The notes under the pieces were generated by a model that did not search any database, was not told the origin of the DNA, and saw only the letters and a list, made by a program, of their open reading frames with translations. A DNA stretch of 64,000 nt from Bacillaceae bacterium OF18-1A (GTDB taxonomy: Bacteria > Bacillota > Bacilli > Bacillales > Bacillaceae_G), in the NCBI GenBank assembly GCA_027694045.1, contig JAQEWB010000004.1:62001-126000 (forward strand), read 5' to 3'. Made by a program: the position numbers and the translations under genes. This document shows, one piece after another, positions 46,811-56,561 of this stretch; positions within the stretch are counted from its first letter, which is position 1, and each line of letters opens with the position of its first letter.

Positions 46811-49411
46811 ATGGACTTAAATCAAATGACAACAAAAACACAAGAGGCGATTATGAGTGCTCAATCTTTAGCGGTATCTCATCATCACCAAGAAGTGGAT
46901 ACTGTTCATCTATTACTTGCATTATTAGAGCAGCAAGATGGATTAGCGGTACGTATTTTTCAAAAAATGAATGTTGATATAGAAGCATTAAAGCAAGGCA
47001 CTGAAAGCTTAATTAAAAAGAAACCTTCCGTAACGGGAAGTGGAGCTGAAGCAGGTAAATTATATATAACAAGCACGCTGCAACAATTGCTTGTAAGAGC
47101 AGGAAAAGAAGCGGAGAAATTGCAAGATGATTATATTTCAATCGAACATGTATTGCTTGCTTTTTCTGAAGAAAAAGGCGACATCCATCAATTGTTTACA
47201 AAATTTCATATTACGAAAGATAACTTATTACAGTCTTTAATGACAGTTCGGGGGAATCAAAGAGTGACTAGTCAAAATCCAGAAGCAACTTATGAAGCGT
47301 TAGAAAAATATGGCCGCGATTTAGTAGCGGAAGTACGAGCAGGGAAAATTGACCCTGTAATCGGCCGTGATAGTGAAATTCGTCGTGTAATCCGAATTCT
47401 TTCACGTAAAACGAAAAATAATCCCGTTTTAATTGGTGAACCAGGTGTTGGTAAAACAGCAATCGTTGAAGGATTAGCACAGCGTATCGTGAAAAAAGAT
47501 GTACCAGAAGGTTTAAAAGATAGAACAATCTTTGCTTTAGATATGAGTGCACTTGTAGCTGGTGCGAAATTCCGCGGTGAATTTGAAGAGCGTCTGCAAG
47601 CTGTATTAAATGAAATTAAAAAGAGTGAAGGTCGCATTTTATTATTCATTGATGAACTTCATACAATCGTCGGCGCTGGTAAAACAGAAGGAGCGATGGA
47701 TGCAGGAAATATGTTAAAACCGATGCTTGCTCGTGGTGAACTGCATTGTATCGGAGCGACGACGCTCGATGAATATCGCAAATATATTGAGAAAGATCCA
47801 GCGTTAGAGAGACGTTTCCAACAAGTGTTAGCAGAAGAGCCAACTGTTGAAGATACAATTTCCATTTTACGTGGTTTAAAAGAGCGTTTTGAAATTTATC
47901 ACGGTGTAAATATTCATGACCGCGCGATTGTAGCAGCGTCAGTTTTATCAGATCGATATATTTCGGATCGTTTTTTACCGGATAAAGCAATTGATCTTGT
48001 TGACGAAGCGTGCGCAACAATTCGTACAGAAATTGATTCTATGCCAACAGAATTAGATGAAGTAACGCGTCGTATTATGCAGTTAGAAATTGAAGAAGCT
48101 GCTCTTGGAAAAGAGAAAGACTTTGGTAGCCAAGAACGTCTGAAAACATTGCAACGTGAATTATCGGATTTAAAAGAAGTTGCAAGTGGTATGAGAGCGA
48201 AATGGGAGAAAGAAAAAGAAGACATTCACAAAGTGCGTGACTTACGTGAACATTTAGAGCGTCTGCGTCGCGAATTAGAGGAAGCAGAAGGCAATTACGA
48301 TTTAAATAAAGCAGCTGAACTTCGTCATGGGAAAATTCCTGCGATCGAAAAAGAGTTAAAAGAAGCGGAAGAAATGGGTGCGCATAATAAACAAGAAAAT
48401 CGTTTGTTACGTGAGGAAGTAAGTGAAGAAGAGATTGCTGATATTGTTTCACGCTGGACGGGTATTCCTGTTGCTAAACTTGTTGAAGGTGAACGCGAGA
48501 AATTATTACGCCTAGAGCAAATTTTATCAGAGCGCGTAATTGGGCAAGAAGAAGCAGTGAGCTTAGTATCAGATGCAGTACTTCGTGCTCGCGCGGGTAT
48601 TAAAGATCCGAACCGTCCGATTGGTTCTTTCATCTTCTTAGGTCCTACAGGTGTTGGTAAAACAGAACTTGCAAAAACGTTAGCGCAGTCTTTATTCGAT
48701 AGTGAAGAGCAAATGATTCGTATCGATATGTCTGAGTATATGGAGAAACACGCCGTGTCACGATTAATTGGTGCACCTCCTGGATATGTTGGATACGAAG
48801 AAGGCGGTCAATTAACAGAAGCGGTAAGACGTAAACCGTATTCCGTTATTTTGTTAGATGAAATTGAAAAAGCACATCCAGAAGTATTCAACATTTTATT
48901 ACAAATGTTAGATGATGGACGCATTACAGATTCACAAGGCCGCACAGTAGACTTTAAAAACACAGTTATTATCATGACTTCAAATATTGGGTCTGCTCAT
49001 CTTTTAGACGGTTTAGAAGAAGATGGTTCCATTAAAGAAGAATCAAGGGAACTTGTAATGGGACAATTAAGAGGACATTTCCGACCTGAATTTTTAAACC
49101 GTGTCGATGAAATTATTTTATTCAAACCTCTTACAACGAAAGAAATTAAAGGTATTGTTGATAAAATTGTAAAAGAACTACAAGGTCGTTTAGCAGACCG
49201 TCATATTACGGTAGAATTAACAGACGCAGCGAAAGAATTTGTTGTAGAAGCTGGCTTTGATCCGATGTACGGAGCTCGTCCGTTAAAACGGTATGTACAG
49301 CGCCAAGTTGAGACGAAATTAGCGAGAGAATTAATTGCAGGTACGATTACTGACAATAGTCATGTAGTGATTGATGTAGAAAATAACGAATTAGTCGTGC
49401 GTGTGAAATAA
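46811..49411 (+). CDS. clpB: ClpB ATP-dependent disaggregase
   Basis: 866 residues from ATG at 46811 (TTGGAGGA site); an in-frame ATG at 46754 crosses the promoter and CtsR operator. Order: N-domain repeats (about 1-145), AAA+ 1 with GEPGVGKT near 206, a coiled-coil middle domain (about 410-520), and AAA+ 2 with GPTGVGKT near 610. ClpB with DnaK rescues aggregated proteins after heat stress. It lacks the ClpP-binding loop, as expected. Single-gene unit. Confidence 0.97.
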   Translation: MDLNQMTTKTQEAIMSAQSLAVSHHHQEVDTVHLLLALLEQQDGLAVRIFQKMNVDIEALKQGTESLIKKKPSVTGSGAEAGKLYITSTLQQLLVRAGKEAEKLQDDYISIEHVLLAFSEEKGDIHQLFTKFHITKDNLLQSLMTVRGNQRVTSQNPEATYEALEKYGRDLVAEVRAGKIDPVIGRDSEIRRVIRILSRKTKNNPVLIGEPGVGKTAIVEGLAQRIVKKDVPEGLKDRTIFALDMSALVAGAKFRGEFEERLQAVLNEIKKSEGRILLFIDELHTIVGAGKTEGAMDAGNMLKPMLARGELHCIGATTLDEYRKYIEKDPALERRFQQVLAEEPTVEDTISILRGLKERFEIYHGVNIHDRAIVAASVLSDRYISDRFLPDKAIDLVDEACATIRTEIDSMPTELDEVTRRIMQLEIEEAALGKEKDFGSQERLKTLQRELSDLKEVASGMRAKWEKEKEDIHKVRDLREHLERLRRELEEAEGNYDLNKAAELRHGKIPAIEKELKEAEEMGAHNKQENRLLREEVSEEEIADIVSRWTGIPVAKLVEGEREKLLRLEQILSERVIGQEEAVSLVSDAVLRARAGIKDPNRPIGSFIFLGPTGVGKTELAKTLAQSLFDSEEQMIRIDMSEYMEKHAVSRLIGAPPGYVGYEEGGQLTEAVRRKPYSVILLDEIEKAHPEVFNILLQMLDDGRITDSQGRTVDFKNTVIIMTSNIGSAHLLDGLEEDGSIKEESRELVMGQLRGHFRPEFLNRVDEIILFKPLTTKEIKGIVDKIVKELQGRLADRHITVELTDAAKEFVVEAGFDPMYGARPLKRYVQRQVETKLARELIAGTITDNSHVVIDVENNELVVRVK

Positions 49412-49415
49412 AATA

Positions 49416-49453
49416 AAAAAGAGTTCGGATAAAATCCGGACTCTTTTTTTAGT
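49416..49453. terminator. Bidirectional terminator, clpB / yjzD
   Basis: AAAAAAGAGTCCGGAT-type arms (AGAGTTCGGAT / ATCCGGACTCT) with A and T runs. Confidence 0.85.
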
Positions 49454-49631
49454 GTTGTTCTACTGGCTCGTTTGGAATTGCAGCTGAAATCGCTAATACT
49501 AATACCGCAAGAACAACTGAGAAAATAGACGCTTGGTTAAAATCGTATGTACCGCCAGTCATAGAGCCGATTACATAGCTCATCATATGTACAAGCAAGA
49601 ACGACCAAATTAATGCCCAAATGAAACGCAT
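49449..49631 (-). CDS. yjzD: YjzD-like small membrane protein (DUF2929)
   Basis: 60 residues with two membrane helices (about 3-23 and 34-51) separated by a short loop GSMTGGTYDFNQ. It is convergent with clpB. Family by recall; B. subtilis yjzD lies near yjzC as well. Ribosome site AGGGGTG before ATG. Function unknown. Confidence 0.8.
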   Translation of the reverse strand: MRFIWALIWSFLLVHMMSYVIGSMTGGTYDFNQASIFSVVLAVLVLAISAAIPNEPVEQH

Positions 49632-49787
49632 ATTTTACACCCCTATTCGTTCAATCTGTCCTTATTGTAACACAATTGAAAAAAGAATATAGAAAAATAT
49701 TTGTAGATTTTTCAACGCAAATTTGCATTCCGTTCATACATTATAAAAGAGCAGTTTTATACGTTTAGAAAATAAGGCGGGGGAAAA

Positions 49788-50522
49788 ATGAGTATTACGG
49801 AACGTTTCTTTTACTTAGAAAAAGAACCATGTGTTATTTATTTGCCGGAGAAGCCAAATGGATTTTCGGTTATGCTTCTAGGTGATTATAATTACTTTAT
49901 TGAGAATGGTACAAGTTTATGGACACAACATGCGGGAAGATCTTACTTTTTACATGGGCTTATTGAAGAAGGTTATACGGTCTTTTCTTCTAATTTATAC
50001 GGAAGGCATTGGGGAAACGATCAATCTGTTCGGCTAGCGAAACGTTTATATGATGTTGTTTTGAGAAAAGAGACATTAAATACGAAAATGCACATTATGG
50101 CAGATGGTATGGGTGCGCTTGTAGCACTTGAAATGATGAACAAATACCCTGAAAGTATACGTTCTGTCGTTATGTTAAATCCGTGTTTAGATTTGCCAGA
50201 ATATGTGGAGTTTGAGAAAGAGCATAAGTTCTTTTACAAAAGATTAGTGAAGGAATTAAGCTTAGCGTATGACTCTAAAGAAGAAGAGCTAGAATCGAAA
50301 ATCAACAAGAAATCATTTACGCTTCTACCGTCTTGTGTGCCTGTTAAAATTTTCGTATCAACACAAGAAAAAAGAGGAAGAAAACAATTGTTGCGTAAAT
50401 ATGAGAAAATGAGGCAATTCAATCAATGTGACACTTCTGTCTTATTCCATCTACAAGATGTGAAATATAAAATGGTTAGGCAAACGAGTGATTTCTTTAA
50501 AAAATATGAAGAAGAATTGTGA
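49788..50522 (+). CDS. Alpha/beta-hydrolase-like protein (YjaU position)
   Basis: 244 residues with a faint alpha/beta-hydrolase layout. The nucleophile-elbow region reads MADGMGALVALEM (about 104-116), where the usual Gly-x-Ser-x-Gly is DGMGA, so the nucleophile Ser is absent. This may be a non-catalytic member. It precedes a dehydrogenase-like gene and comZ, like yjaU-yjaV in B. subtilis. RBS GGCGGGGG before ATG. Confidence 0.75.
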   Translation: MSITERFFYLEKEPCVIYLPEKPNGFSVMLLGDYNYFIENGTSLWTQHAGRSYFLHGLIEEGYTVFSSNLYGRHWGNDQSVRLAKRLYDVVLRKETLNTKMHIMADGMGALVALEMMNKYPESIRSVVMLNPCLDLPEYVEFEKEHKFFYKRLVKELSLAYDSKEEELESKINKKSFTLLPSCVPVKIFVSTQEKRGRKQLLRKYEKMRQFNQCDTSVLFHLQDVKYKMVRQTSDFFKKYEEEL

Positions 50523-50578
50523 AGCTCCCATATACATAAATGAGGAGCTATTTGTTTCAAGGGGAAAGGGTTGGTGGC

Positions 50579-51427
50579 ATGGAACGCGTGCTGATTCTAG
50601 GTGCACTTACGTTTGTAGGTTATCACCTTGTGAATAAAATGATTGCAGAAGAAGTAGAAGTGTATGGTCTTGATTTTGATGAGTTCGATAGTATGACAAA
50701 AATTAATGAAGAGAAGTTGTTGTTAATTGGGCGAAATGCGTTATTTACGTACTATTCGATAAGAGATGAAGATGGATGGAAAGCTGTAGAGGAAGAAAAA
50801 TTCGATACTGTTTACTTTTGTTTGTATGAGCCGAACCAGCAAAATGGCTTTCGAAATGAAAGAGTCATATTACAATATTTAAAGCGAATTATAAAGATGT
50901 GTGAAGAACATAAAGTAAAGCTCAATTTAATTTCTTCTATTGAAGTAGGAAGTACGGACGAATCCGAAAATAAACGTCTATTTTCGAAAGTAGAAGGAGG
51001 ATTGAAAAAAGGGAAATTACAATATAGTGTATTTCGAGTTCCTACATTATATGGACCGTGGCAACCATCTTTTATGATGTATCATCAGCTTATTTTATCA
51101 GAACTCTATGAGAAAGAGTGCGACTGTATGAATGATGAGGAAGGAAGCGATTTACTATATGTTGAAGATGTATGTGAATACTTATGGGAAAATGGAACGA
51201 ACGAAGAACAGCTAGGTATATATAATTTACTGAGTGGCAAACAATCTTTATGGGAAAAAGGTATGAATCTTTTACGTGCAGACGATAAAGTGAATAGAAA
51301 TAATAAGACGGTAAAAGATGAAGAAGTTGTAGAGGTTGTTTCAATAAAAAAAAACACCCCGTTAGAATACGGTTTAAATAAACAATTGACGCATATGAAA
51401 AAATATAAAGAGTTATACGAAGGGTAG
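50579..51427 (+). CDS. NAD(P)-dependent epimerase/dehydratase-like protein (YjaV position)
   Basis: 282 residues, an SDR-extended fold. The N-terminal nucleotide motif ILGALTFVGYHLV stands for the usual GxxGxxG but the glycines are reduced to two; YSVFRVPTLYGPW resembles the active-site helix and substrate region. The ATG at 50579 is preferred over the ATG at 50540 because the latter lacks a ribosome site. Substrate unknown. Gene order (yjaU, yjaV, comZ) supports the placement. Confidence 0.8.
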   Translation: MERVLILGALTFVGYHLVNKMIAEEVEVYGLDFDEFDSMTKINEEKLLLIGRNALFTYYSIRDEDGWKAVEEEKFDTVYFCLYEPNQQNGFRNERVILQYLKRIIKMCEEHKVKLNLISSIEVGSTDESENKRLFSKVEGGLKKGKLQYSVFRVPTLYGPWQPSFMMYHQLILSELYEKECDCMNDEEGSDLLYVEDVCEYLWENGTNEEQLGIYNLLSGKQSLWEKGMNLLRADDKVNRNNKTVKDEEVVEVVSIKKNTPLEYGLNKQLTHMKKYKELYEG

Positions 51428-51481
51428 TGTGCGTGTTACACTGTTGTATGTGAAAGATTTAATGGAGAGGAAGAACATAAT

Positions 51482-51658
51482 ATGAACGAAAAAAGTATGC
51501 AATTTTTACAAATCGCAATGAAGCATTTACCAGAGGCAAAGGCAATTTTAGATTCAAATGGAATTGCGCTTGATATGGAGAAAGCACAGCCGGTGTTGGA
51601 GTTATTGATGAAAGTTATGAACGAAGCGTATGAGCTTGGGAAAGCGGAAAAGGAATAA
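51482..51658 (+). CDS. comZ: ComZ
   Basis: 58 residues: MNEKSMQFLQIAMKHLPEAK..., ending AYELGKAEKE. Two short helices with a leucine-rich second half. In B. subtilis ComZ is a negative regulator of comG and lies between med and fabHA; here med is not seen, and the gene sits just before fabH. GGAGAGG-type ribosome site. Its stop codon opens a run of three TAAAAGCA octamers and then the 157-bp array. Confidence 0.85.
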   Translation: MNEKSMQFLQIAMKHLPEAKAILDSNGIALDMEKAQPVLELLMKVMNEAYELGKAEKE

Positions 51659-51697
51659 AAGCATAAAAGCATAAAAGCATCTTTTAGATGGGAGAGG

Positions 51698-51735
51698 GGC
51701 TCGAACCGAAGATAGAAGCGGTTAGGGCCTTTTTT
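51698..51735 (+). terminator. Terminator-like hairpin, first array unit (after comZ)
   Basis: GGCTCgAACCG (51698-51708) pairs with CGGTTaGGGCC (51719-51729) across a ten-base loop, then T6. It would end the comZ transcript; equivalent hairpins recur in every unit. Confidence 0.75.
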
Positions 51736-51762
51736 GTTCTCGTCTGAGGAGAAGCCAGAGAT

Positions 51763-51831
51763 ATGAAGATGATAAAGGAAAAGTTGTGTGGAGAACATGT
51801 AAGTTTAGAAGGAAAAGCGGAAAAAGCATAA
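51763..51831 (+). CDS. Putative 22-residue peptide, array copy 1
   Basis: Reads MKMIKEKLCGEHVSLEGKAE then KA and stop, preceded by GAGGAG 11 nt ahead. It resembles the last 16 residues of ComZ (MKVMNEAYELGKAEKE). Equally intact copies follow at 51920, 52078 and 52235. Expression is unproven. Confidence 0.35.
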   Translation: MKMIKEKLCGEHVSLEGKAEKA

Positions 51832-51919
51832 AAGCATCTTTTAGATGGGAGAGGGTCTCGAACCGAGGATAGAAGCGGTTGGGGCCTTTTTTGTTCTCGT
51901 CTGAGGAGAAGGCAGAGAT

Positions 51920-51988
51920 ATGAAGATGATAAAGGAAAAGTTGTGTGGAGAACATGTGAGTTTAGAAGGGAAAGCGGAAAAAGCATAA
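51920..51988 (+). CDS. Putative 22-residue peptide, array copy 2
   Basis: Same peptide as copy 1; the only codon differences are silent (GTA to GTG and GGA to GGG). Confidence 0.35.
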   Translation: MKMIKEKLCGEHVSLEGKAEKA

Positions 51989-52077
51989 AAGCATCTTTTT
52001 AGATGGGAGAGGGTCTCGAACCGAAGATAGAAGCGGGTAGGTCCTTTTTTGTTCTCGTCTGAGGAGAAGCCAGAGAT

Positions 52078-52146
52078 ATGAAGATGATAGAGGAAAAGTT
52101 GTGTGGAGAACATGTAAGTTTAGAAGGGAAAGCGGAAAAAGCATAA
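52078..52146 (+). CDS. Putative 22-residue peptide, array copy 3
   Basis: One residue change from copy 1 (Lys5 to Glu); frame, start and stop intact. Confidence 0.35.
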   Translation: MKMIEEKLCGEHVSLEGKAEKA

Positions 52147-52234
52147 AAGCATCTTTTAGATGGGAGAGGGGCTCGAACCGAAGATAGAAGCGGGTAGGTC
52201 CTTTTTTGTTCTCGTCTGAGGAGAAGCCAGAGAT

Positions 52235-52303
52235 ATGAAGATGATAAAGGAAAAGTTGTGTGGAGAACATGTAAGTTTAGAAGGGAAAGCGGAAAAAGCA
52301 TAA
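52235..52303 (+). CDS. Putative 22-residue peptide, array copy 4
   Basis: Identical peptide to copies 1 and 2. The fifth, partial unit has no ORF. Confidence 0.35.
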   Translation: MKMIKEKLCGEHVSLEGKAEKA

Positions 52304-52462
52304 AAGCATCTTTTAGATGGGAGAGGGGCTCGAACCGAGGATAGAAGCGGTTAGGGCCTTTTTTGTATTTCACGAGAAAAAGGGAAAGGTATGTTTCTGT
52401 TCCTTTTAATGAAAAATAAGTTGAATAATGCGCTGGCTTTAAGTGTTAGCTGAAATATATTC

Positions 52463-52491
52463 TAGACAAAAGTAAATTTATGTTTTAAAAT
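52463..52491 (+). promoter_or_regulatory. Promoter of fabH-fabF
   Basis: -35 TAGACA (52463-52468), 17-nt spacer, -10 TAAAAT (52486-52491). Confidence 0.65.
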
Positions 52492-52507
52492 TAGTACCAA
52501 GTCATAA
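52491..52507 (+). promoter_or_regulatory. FapR-box-like operator before fabH
   Basis: TTAGTACCAAGTCATAA: the left half TTAGTACC is a perfect match to the FapR site TTAGTACCTRGTACTAA, the right half is partial. It overlaps the -10 end, where FapR would repress until malonyl-CoA rises. Confidence 0.7.
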
Positions 52508-52535
52508 TAATTGATATAAAACGGAGGGCTGCGAT

Positions 52536-53468
52536 GTGAACGTGGGCATTTTAGGGATTGGGAGATATGTGCCGGAAAAAGTAGTCACAAATCAAGATTT
52601 AGAGAAAGTAATGGATACATCCGATGAATGGATTCGTACGAGAACGGGAATTGCAGAAAGACGCATTGCCGATGATACAATAGATACTTCATATATGGCC
52701 GTAGAGGCTTCTAAAAAGGCACTTGAAGACGCTGGGATTAGCGGAGAGGATATCGATCTTATTTTAGTAGCAACAGTAACGCCAGATCGAGCTTTTCCAG
52801 CAGTAGCCTGTGTAATTCAAGAAGCAATTGGAGCGAAACATGCAGCTGCAATGGATTTAAGTGCAGCATGTGCTGGTTTTATGTACGGAATGATTACAGC
52901 GCAGCAATTTATTCAAACGGGAACTTATAAAAATGTATTAGTAGTTGGTAGTGACAAACTATCTAAAATTGTAGACTGGAACGACCGAAATACAGCCGTA
53001 CTATTTGGAGACGGAGCTGGTGCTGTCGTAATGGGAGCTGTTTCAGAAGGAAGAGGCGTTCTATCTTTCGAATTAGGAGCAGACGGAAGTGGTGGCAAGC
53101 ATCTTTATCAAGACGAGTATGTTATGATGAATGGCAGAGAAGTCTTTAAATTTGCCGTTCGTCAACTTGGTGATTCTTGTCTTCGTGTGTTAGATAAAGC
53201 GGGTCTTACGAAAGAGGATGTGGATTTCTTAGTACCGCATCAAGCGAATATTCGTATTATGGAATCGGCAAGAGAGAGATTAAATTTACCACAAGAAAAA
53301 ATGAGTATGACAATTGAAAAGTTTGGTAATACATCAGCTTCTTCCATTCCGATTGCAATGGTAGAGGAATTGCAAAATGGACGTATTCAGGACGGTGATT
53401 TAATTATACTTGTTGGTTTCGGCGGCGGATTAACATGGGGAGCAGTCGCTCTTCGTTGGGGTAAATAA
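52536..53468 (+). CDS. fabH: 3-oxoacyl-ACP synthase III
   Basis: 310 residues from GTG at 52536 (GGAGGG at 52523-52528, good spacing). The KAS III triad is Cys112 (SAACAGF), His235 (VPHQANIR) and Asn265 (FGNTSASS). It starts fatty-acid synthesis by condensing acyl-CoA with malonyl-ACP, in Bacillus with branched primers. A FapR-type site lies upstream. fabF follows after 31 nt. Confidence 0.96.
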   Translation: MNVGILGIGRYVPEKVVTNQDLEKVMDTSDEWIRTRTGIAERRIADDTIDTSYMAVEASKKALEDAGISGEDIDLILVATVTPDRAFPAVACVIQEAIGAKHAAAMDLSAACAGFMYGMITAQQFIQTGTYKNVLVVGSDKLSKIVDWNDRNTAVLFGDGAGAVVMGAVSEGRGVLSFELGADGSGGKHLYQDEYVMMNGREVFKFAVRQLGDSCLRVLDKAGLTKEDVDFLVPHQANIRIMESARERLNLPQEKMSMTIEKFGNTSASSIPIAMVEELQNGRIQDGDLIILVGFGGGLTWGAVALRWGK

Positions 53469-53499
53469 GGACTGAGAGAAAAAAAGGAGTGTATTTTGT

Positions 53500-54738
53500 A
53501 TGGAAAAAAAGAGGGTCGTAATTACAGGGCTAGGAGCTGTGACACCGGTCGGAACAGATGTTGAAACAGCTTGGGAAAACATTAAAAAGGGTGTATCTGG
53601 AATCGGACGACTTACAAGAATTGATCCAGAACTATTTCCAGCAAAAGTAGCAGCAGAAATTAACGACTTTGAAGTCGAGAAATATATTGATAAAAAAGAA
53701 GCGCGTCGTATGGACCGCTTTACACAATATGCAGTAGCAGCAGCGAAAATGGCAGTTGCAGATGCAAAGCTTGAAATTACAGAAGAAAACGGACCACGAA
53801 TTGGTGTATGGATTGGTTCTGGTATTGGTGGTATGGAAACATACGAAGAACAATTTAAGGTCTTTACCGAGAAAGGTCCGCGCCGCGTTAGTCCATTCTT
53901 CGTACCGATGATGATTCCAGATATGGCAGCAGGTCAAGTATCAATCGCGACTGGAGCAAAAGGGATTAACACTTGTTCCGTAACGGCTTGTGCGTCGGGT
54001 GCAAACTCAATTGGTGATGCATTTAAAGCAATTCAACGCGGTGATGCAGATGCAATGATTACAGGTGGAGCGGAAGCACCGTTAACAAGTATGGCATTCG
54101 CAGGATTTAGTTCAGCGAAAGCATTAACGTTTAATGAAGATCCAGCAACAGCTTGCCGTCCGTTCGATAAAAACCGTAGTGGTTTCGTAATGGGTGAAGG
54201 TTCAGGTATTGTAATTCTTGAGGAATTAGAGCACGCATTAGCGCGTGGTGCCCATATTTACGCTGAAATCGCGGGTTATGGCGCAACTGGTGATGCATTC
54301 CATATTACAATGCCAGCTCCTGGCGGTGAAGGCGGCGTGCGTGCAATGCGTCAAGCTTTAGCTGATGCAGGTCTACAACCAGAAGATATCGATTACATTA
54401 ATGCACACGGTACGAGTACAGATGCGAATGAAAAGTATGAAACGATGGCAATTAAAGAAACATTTGGTGAGCATGCATACAAAGTAGCAATTAGCTCAAC
54501 GAAATCAATGACAGGTCACTTATTAGGAGCAGCTGGTGCGGTTGAAGCGATTTTCTCTATTAAATCAATTACAGACGGAGTAATCCCTCCAACAATTAAC
54601 TATGAAACACCAGATCCAGAATGTGACTTAGATTACGTACCGAACAAAGCGAGACAACAAGAAGTAAACGCGGTATTAAGCAATTCACTAGGATTCGGCG
54701 GTCATAACGCAGTATTAGTATTTAAATCGTATAAATAA
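53500..54738 (+). CDS. fabF: 3-oxoacyl-ACP synthase II
   Basis: 412 residues. The KAS II catalytic Cys164 is in [10 protein letters not shown], with the His pair in [11 protein letters not shown] and [12 protein letters not shown]. It elongates acyl-ACP chains. Cotranscribed with fabH; AAAAGGAGTG ribosome site. Terminator follows. Confidence 0.97.
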   Translation: MEKKRVVITGLGAVTPVGTDVETAWENIKKGVSGIGRLTRIDPELFPAKVAAEINDFEVEKYIDKKEARRMDRFTQYAVAAAKMAVADAKLEITEENGPRIGVWIGSGIGGMETYEEQFKVFTEKGPRRVSPFFVPMMIPDMAAGQVSIATGAKGINTCSVTACASGANSIGDAFKAIQRGDADAMITGGAEAPLTSMAFAGFSSAKALTFNEDPATACRPFDKNRSGFVMGEGSGIVILEELEHALARGAHIYAEIAGYGATGDAFHITMPAPGGEGGVRAMRQALADAGLQPEDIDYINAHGTSTDANEKYETMAIKETFGEHAYKVAISSTKSMTGHLLGAAGAVEAIFSIKSITDGVIPPTINYETPDPECDLDYVPNKARQQEVNAVLSNSLGFGGHNAVLVFKSYK

Positions 54739-54745
54739 TAGATGA

Positions 54746-54792
54746 AATAAGGTGTTTTTTCGTAATAAACTACGAAAAAACACCTTATTTAT
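54746..54792 (+). terminator. Terminator of fabH-fabF
   Basis: AATAAGGTGTTTTTTCGTA / TACGAAAAAACACCTTATT perfect 19-bp stem, six-base loop. Confidence 0.9.
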
Positions 54793-54844
54793 TTTTACGC
54801 CTTTTTCTTCTTTTGCATATATATAAGAAAAAGGAGGGATAAAG

Positions 54845-55633
54845 ATGGGGGTTGTTGAAACAGCCGAATGGCTACATCTATATTACGGGCGGCCAGAAAA
54901 GCTTTGTGATAAGTTTACGAAATACATTCCACTGCCAAAAGAAAGGTTGTATCGCTTTTTAATTTCTAAAGGTATGTATCGCCCGGTTATGCGAGGAGAA
55001 CAGGAAATTAAAGAGTTAGAGAAGAAAGATGTTTGGAAAGAGTTACGTATGGAGTATGATAAGTTGAAACAATGGTTAAAAGGTCCGGATGTCCCTATCT
55101 TTATTTTACTATCAGATCCATACAATCGGACAGTGCAAGAAGAATATAACGGAAAGGCTGGATTATCTATGCGTCACGTTATTTTCTTATTTGTATGTGG
55201 ACGGAATTCTGTGGAAGAATTAAAAGTATTATTGGCACATGAATATCACCATATATGCAGGTTACATCAAATTGAGACGAAAGAAACAGAGTATACATTA
55301 CTTGATACGATGATTATGGAAGGGTTAGCTGAGCAGGCGGTAATGGAAAGATATTCAGAGAAAAATAATGCACCGTGGACGACTTATCTTTCAAAAGAGG
55401 ACGCGATTTATTATTGGCAAAACGTTGTACAAGAAAGAATAAGTATAAAACGAGGAACGAGGGAGCATGATATTTTATTAAATGGACTGCATTCCTATCC
55501 GAAGATGCTTGGTTATGGACTGGGATTTCATATTGTAAAAGACTGTGTAGCGAGTAAAGGAGAAGATACACTATCTTTATTATCTATCGATGCGCAAGAA
55601 ATATTGAGTAAAGCAAATACATTTCGCATATAA
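54845..55633 (+). CDS. yjaZ: YjaZ, predicted Zn-dependent protease (DUF2268)
   Basis: 262 residues, no signal peptide. The zinc motif LLAHEYHHICR (HExxH at about 132-136) is followed by a Glu in MIMEGLAEQAV (about 160-168) that could be the third ligand. DUF2268 proteins are predicted metallopeptidases. Gene order fabF-yjaZ-yjbA-trpS matches B. subtilis, apart from the opp genes being elsewhere. AAGGAGGG ribosome site. Confidence 0.88.
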   Translation: MGVVETAEWLHLYYGRPEKLCDKFTKYIPLPKERLYRFLISKGMYRPVMRGEQEIKELEKKDVWKELRMEYDKLKQWLKGPDVPIFILLSDPYNRTVQEEYNGKAGLSMRHVIFLFVCGRNSVEELKVLLAHEYHHICRLHQIETKETEYTLLDTMIMEGLAEQAVMERYSEKNNAPWTTYLSKEDAIYYWQNVVQERISIKRGTREHDILLNGLHSYPKMLGYGLGFHIVKDCVASKGEDTLSLLSIDAQEILSKANTFRI

Positions 55634-55663
55634 AAAAACAGGAGGACTATCTCCTGTTTTTTT
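55632..55663 (+). terminator. Terminator of yjaZ
   Basis: AAACAGGAG / CTCCTGTTT with loop GACTAT and T7. Confidence 0.85.
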
Positions 55664-55776
55664 ATATATTATAGAAGAAAAAATAATAATTAGAATATAT
55701 TTCCTTAAGTGGAATAAAGTTAAGCAAAAATGAACATAATGATTGGTACAAACAGTAGTGAAGTGAGGGGTAGAGA

Positions 55777-56523
55777 ATGTTATATCTACATGATGTATGG
55801 GTAAATTGGTTTGAAGGTGAAGAAAATGGGTATAACGTTTGTCATTTTTACGAATGGCGGAAAGATGATACGATTGAGCTATTAGATCAAGTGCCATTAT
55901 TAAAAGTAGATGCCACATTATATCATTACATCGAGAACGAATTGTTAGAGCTTCCGCAAAAGTTGCTGGAAGACGTACATCATAAGGCTTATATTCGTAA
56001 AAATCACGAACGTTTGCAACAAGAGTACTGCTTTGTCGTAACAGATGGAAAAGGCATTATTGCCATTGACACAATTGGTTACAATGTACCAATTCGCAAA
56101 AGTAGACTTATACCACGCCAAGAGCAGATGGTATATGAGATGGTAGAAAACGTACAAGCAGAAAAGTATGAGTTCCAAGTAGAGGAAATAGAAAAAGAAC
56201 ATCACATTTTATCACCATCGCCATTTATTATGAATGGTTTAACTCGTAAAGAAAGACAGCTAAAACAATTACTATTTATGGCGTTAGATCAATTACATAC
56301 AACGAAAAATACAGCTGAAATTCGCTATTGGTACACAGAATGGGATCCATCAGCATATGGGACAGTCCAACTTATGGAATTTGAAGATATTTGGGCTAGA
56401 CTTTATGATGAAGCGAAATCAGGCTGGTCTGAGAAACATGAACAATTATGTGAGCGTCTTGTAAAAGGACAGCCATTTTTTGAAAAGTTATGGGAAATGG
56501 AAAATGAGCAAAAGGTAAATTAA
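55777..56523 (+). CDS. yjbA: YjbA family protein (DUF3603)
   Basis: 248 residues, soluble and acidic, starting [20 protein letters not shown], the conserved N-terminus of the YjbA/DUF3603 family as I recall it. Placed between yjaZ and trpS as in B. subtilis. Function unknown. Ribosome site AGGGGTAGAG before ATG. Confidence 0.88.
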   Translation: MLYLHDVWVNWFEGEENGYNVCHFYEWRKDDTIELLDQVPLLKVDATLYHYIENELLELPQKLLEDVHHKAYIRKNHERLQQEYCFVVTDGKGIIAIDTIGYNVPIRKSRLIPRQEQMVYEMVENVQAEKYEFQVEEIEKEHHILSPSPFIMNGLTRKERQLKQLLFMALDQLHTTKNTAEIRYWYTEWDPSAYGTVQLMEFEDIWARLYDEAKSGWSEKHEQLCERLVKGQPFFEKLWEMENEQKVN

Positions 56524-56550
56524 AAAACCGCCAATTGGCGGTTTTTTTAA
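56523..56550 (+). terminator. Terminator of yjbA
   Basis: AAAAACCGCCAATTGGCGGTTTTT palindrome; tight stem with T7. Confidence 0.85.
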
Positions 56551-56561
56551 TTGGTACAACT

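Larger units (their letters stand above)
51655..52366 (+). repeat. 157-bp tandem array between comZ and fabH
   Basis: The word AAAAGCATC starts at 51673, 51830, 51987, 52145 and 52302, giving four full units of 157, 157, 158 and 157 bp and a partial fifth of about 65 bp. Each unit holds: a hairpin (GGCTCgAACCG / CGGTTaGGGCC, then T6 in copies 1 and 5, weaker in 3 and 4), a GAGGAG ribosome-like site, a 22-codon ORF and a tail matching the comZ 3' end (GGGAAAGCGGAAAAAG). Unit length is not a multiple of 3, so no long frame runs through. B. subtilis has yjzB in this position. Confidence 0.95.

Noticed and set aside
51690..52340. GGCTCGAACC in the array resembles the complement of a tRNA T-arm (GGTTCGAGCC)
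   Set aside because: Flanking bases do not pair as a T stem and no acceptor, D or anticodon arms are present; it is the arm of the terminator-like hairpin.
51684..52373. Overlapping minus-strand frames of 77-124 codons (MFSTQLFLYHLHISGF...)
   Set aside because: They run through the 157-bp tandem array, repeat themselves with the repeat, lack ribosome sites and depend on the repeat phase.
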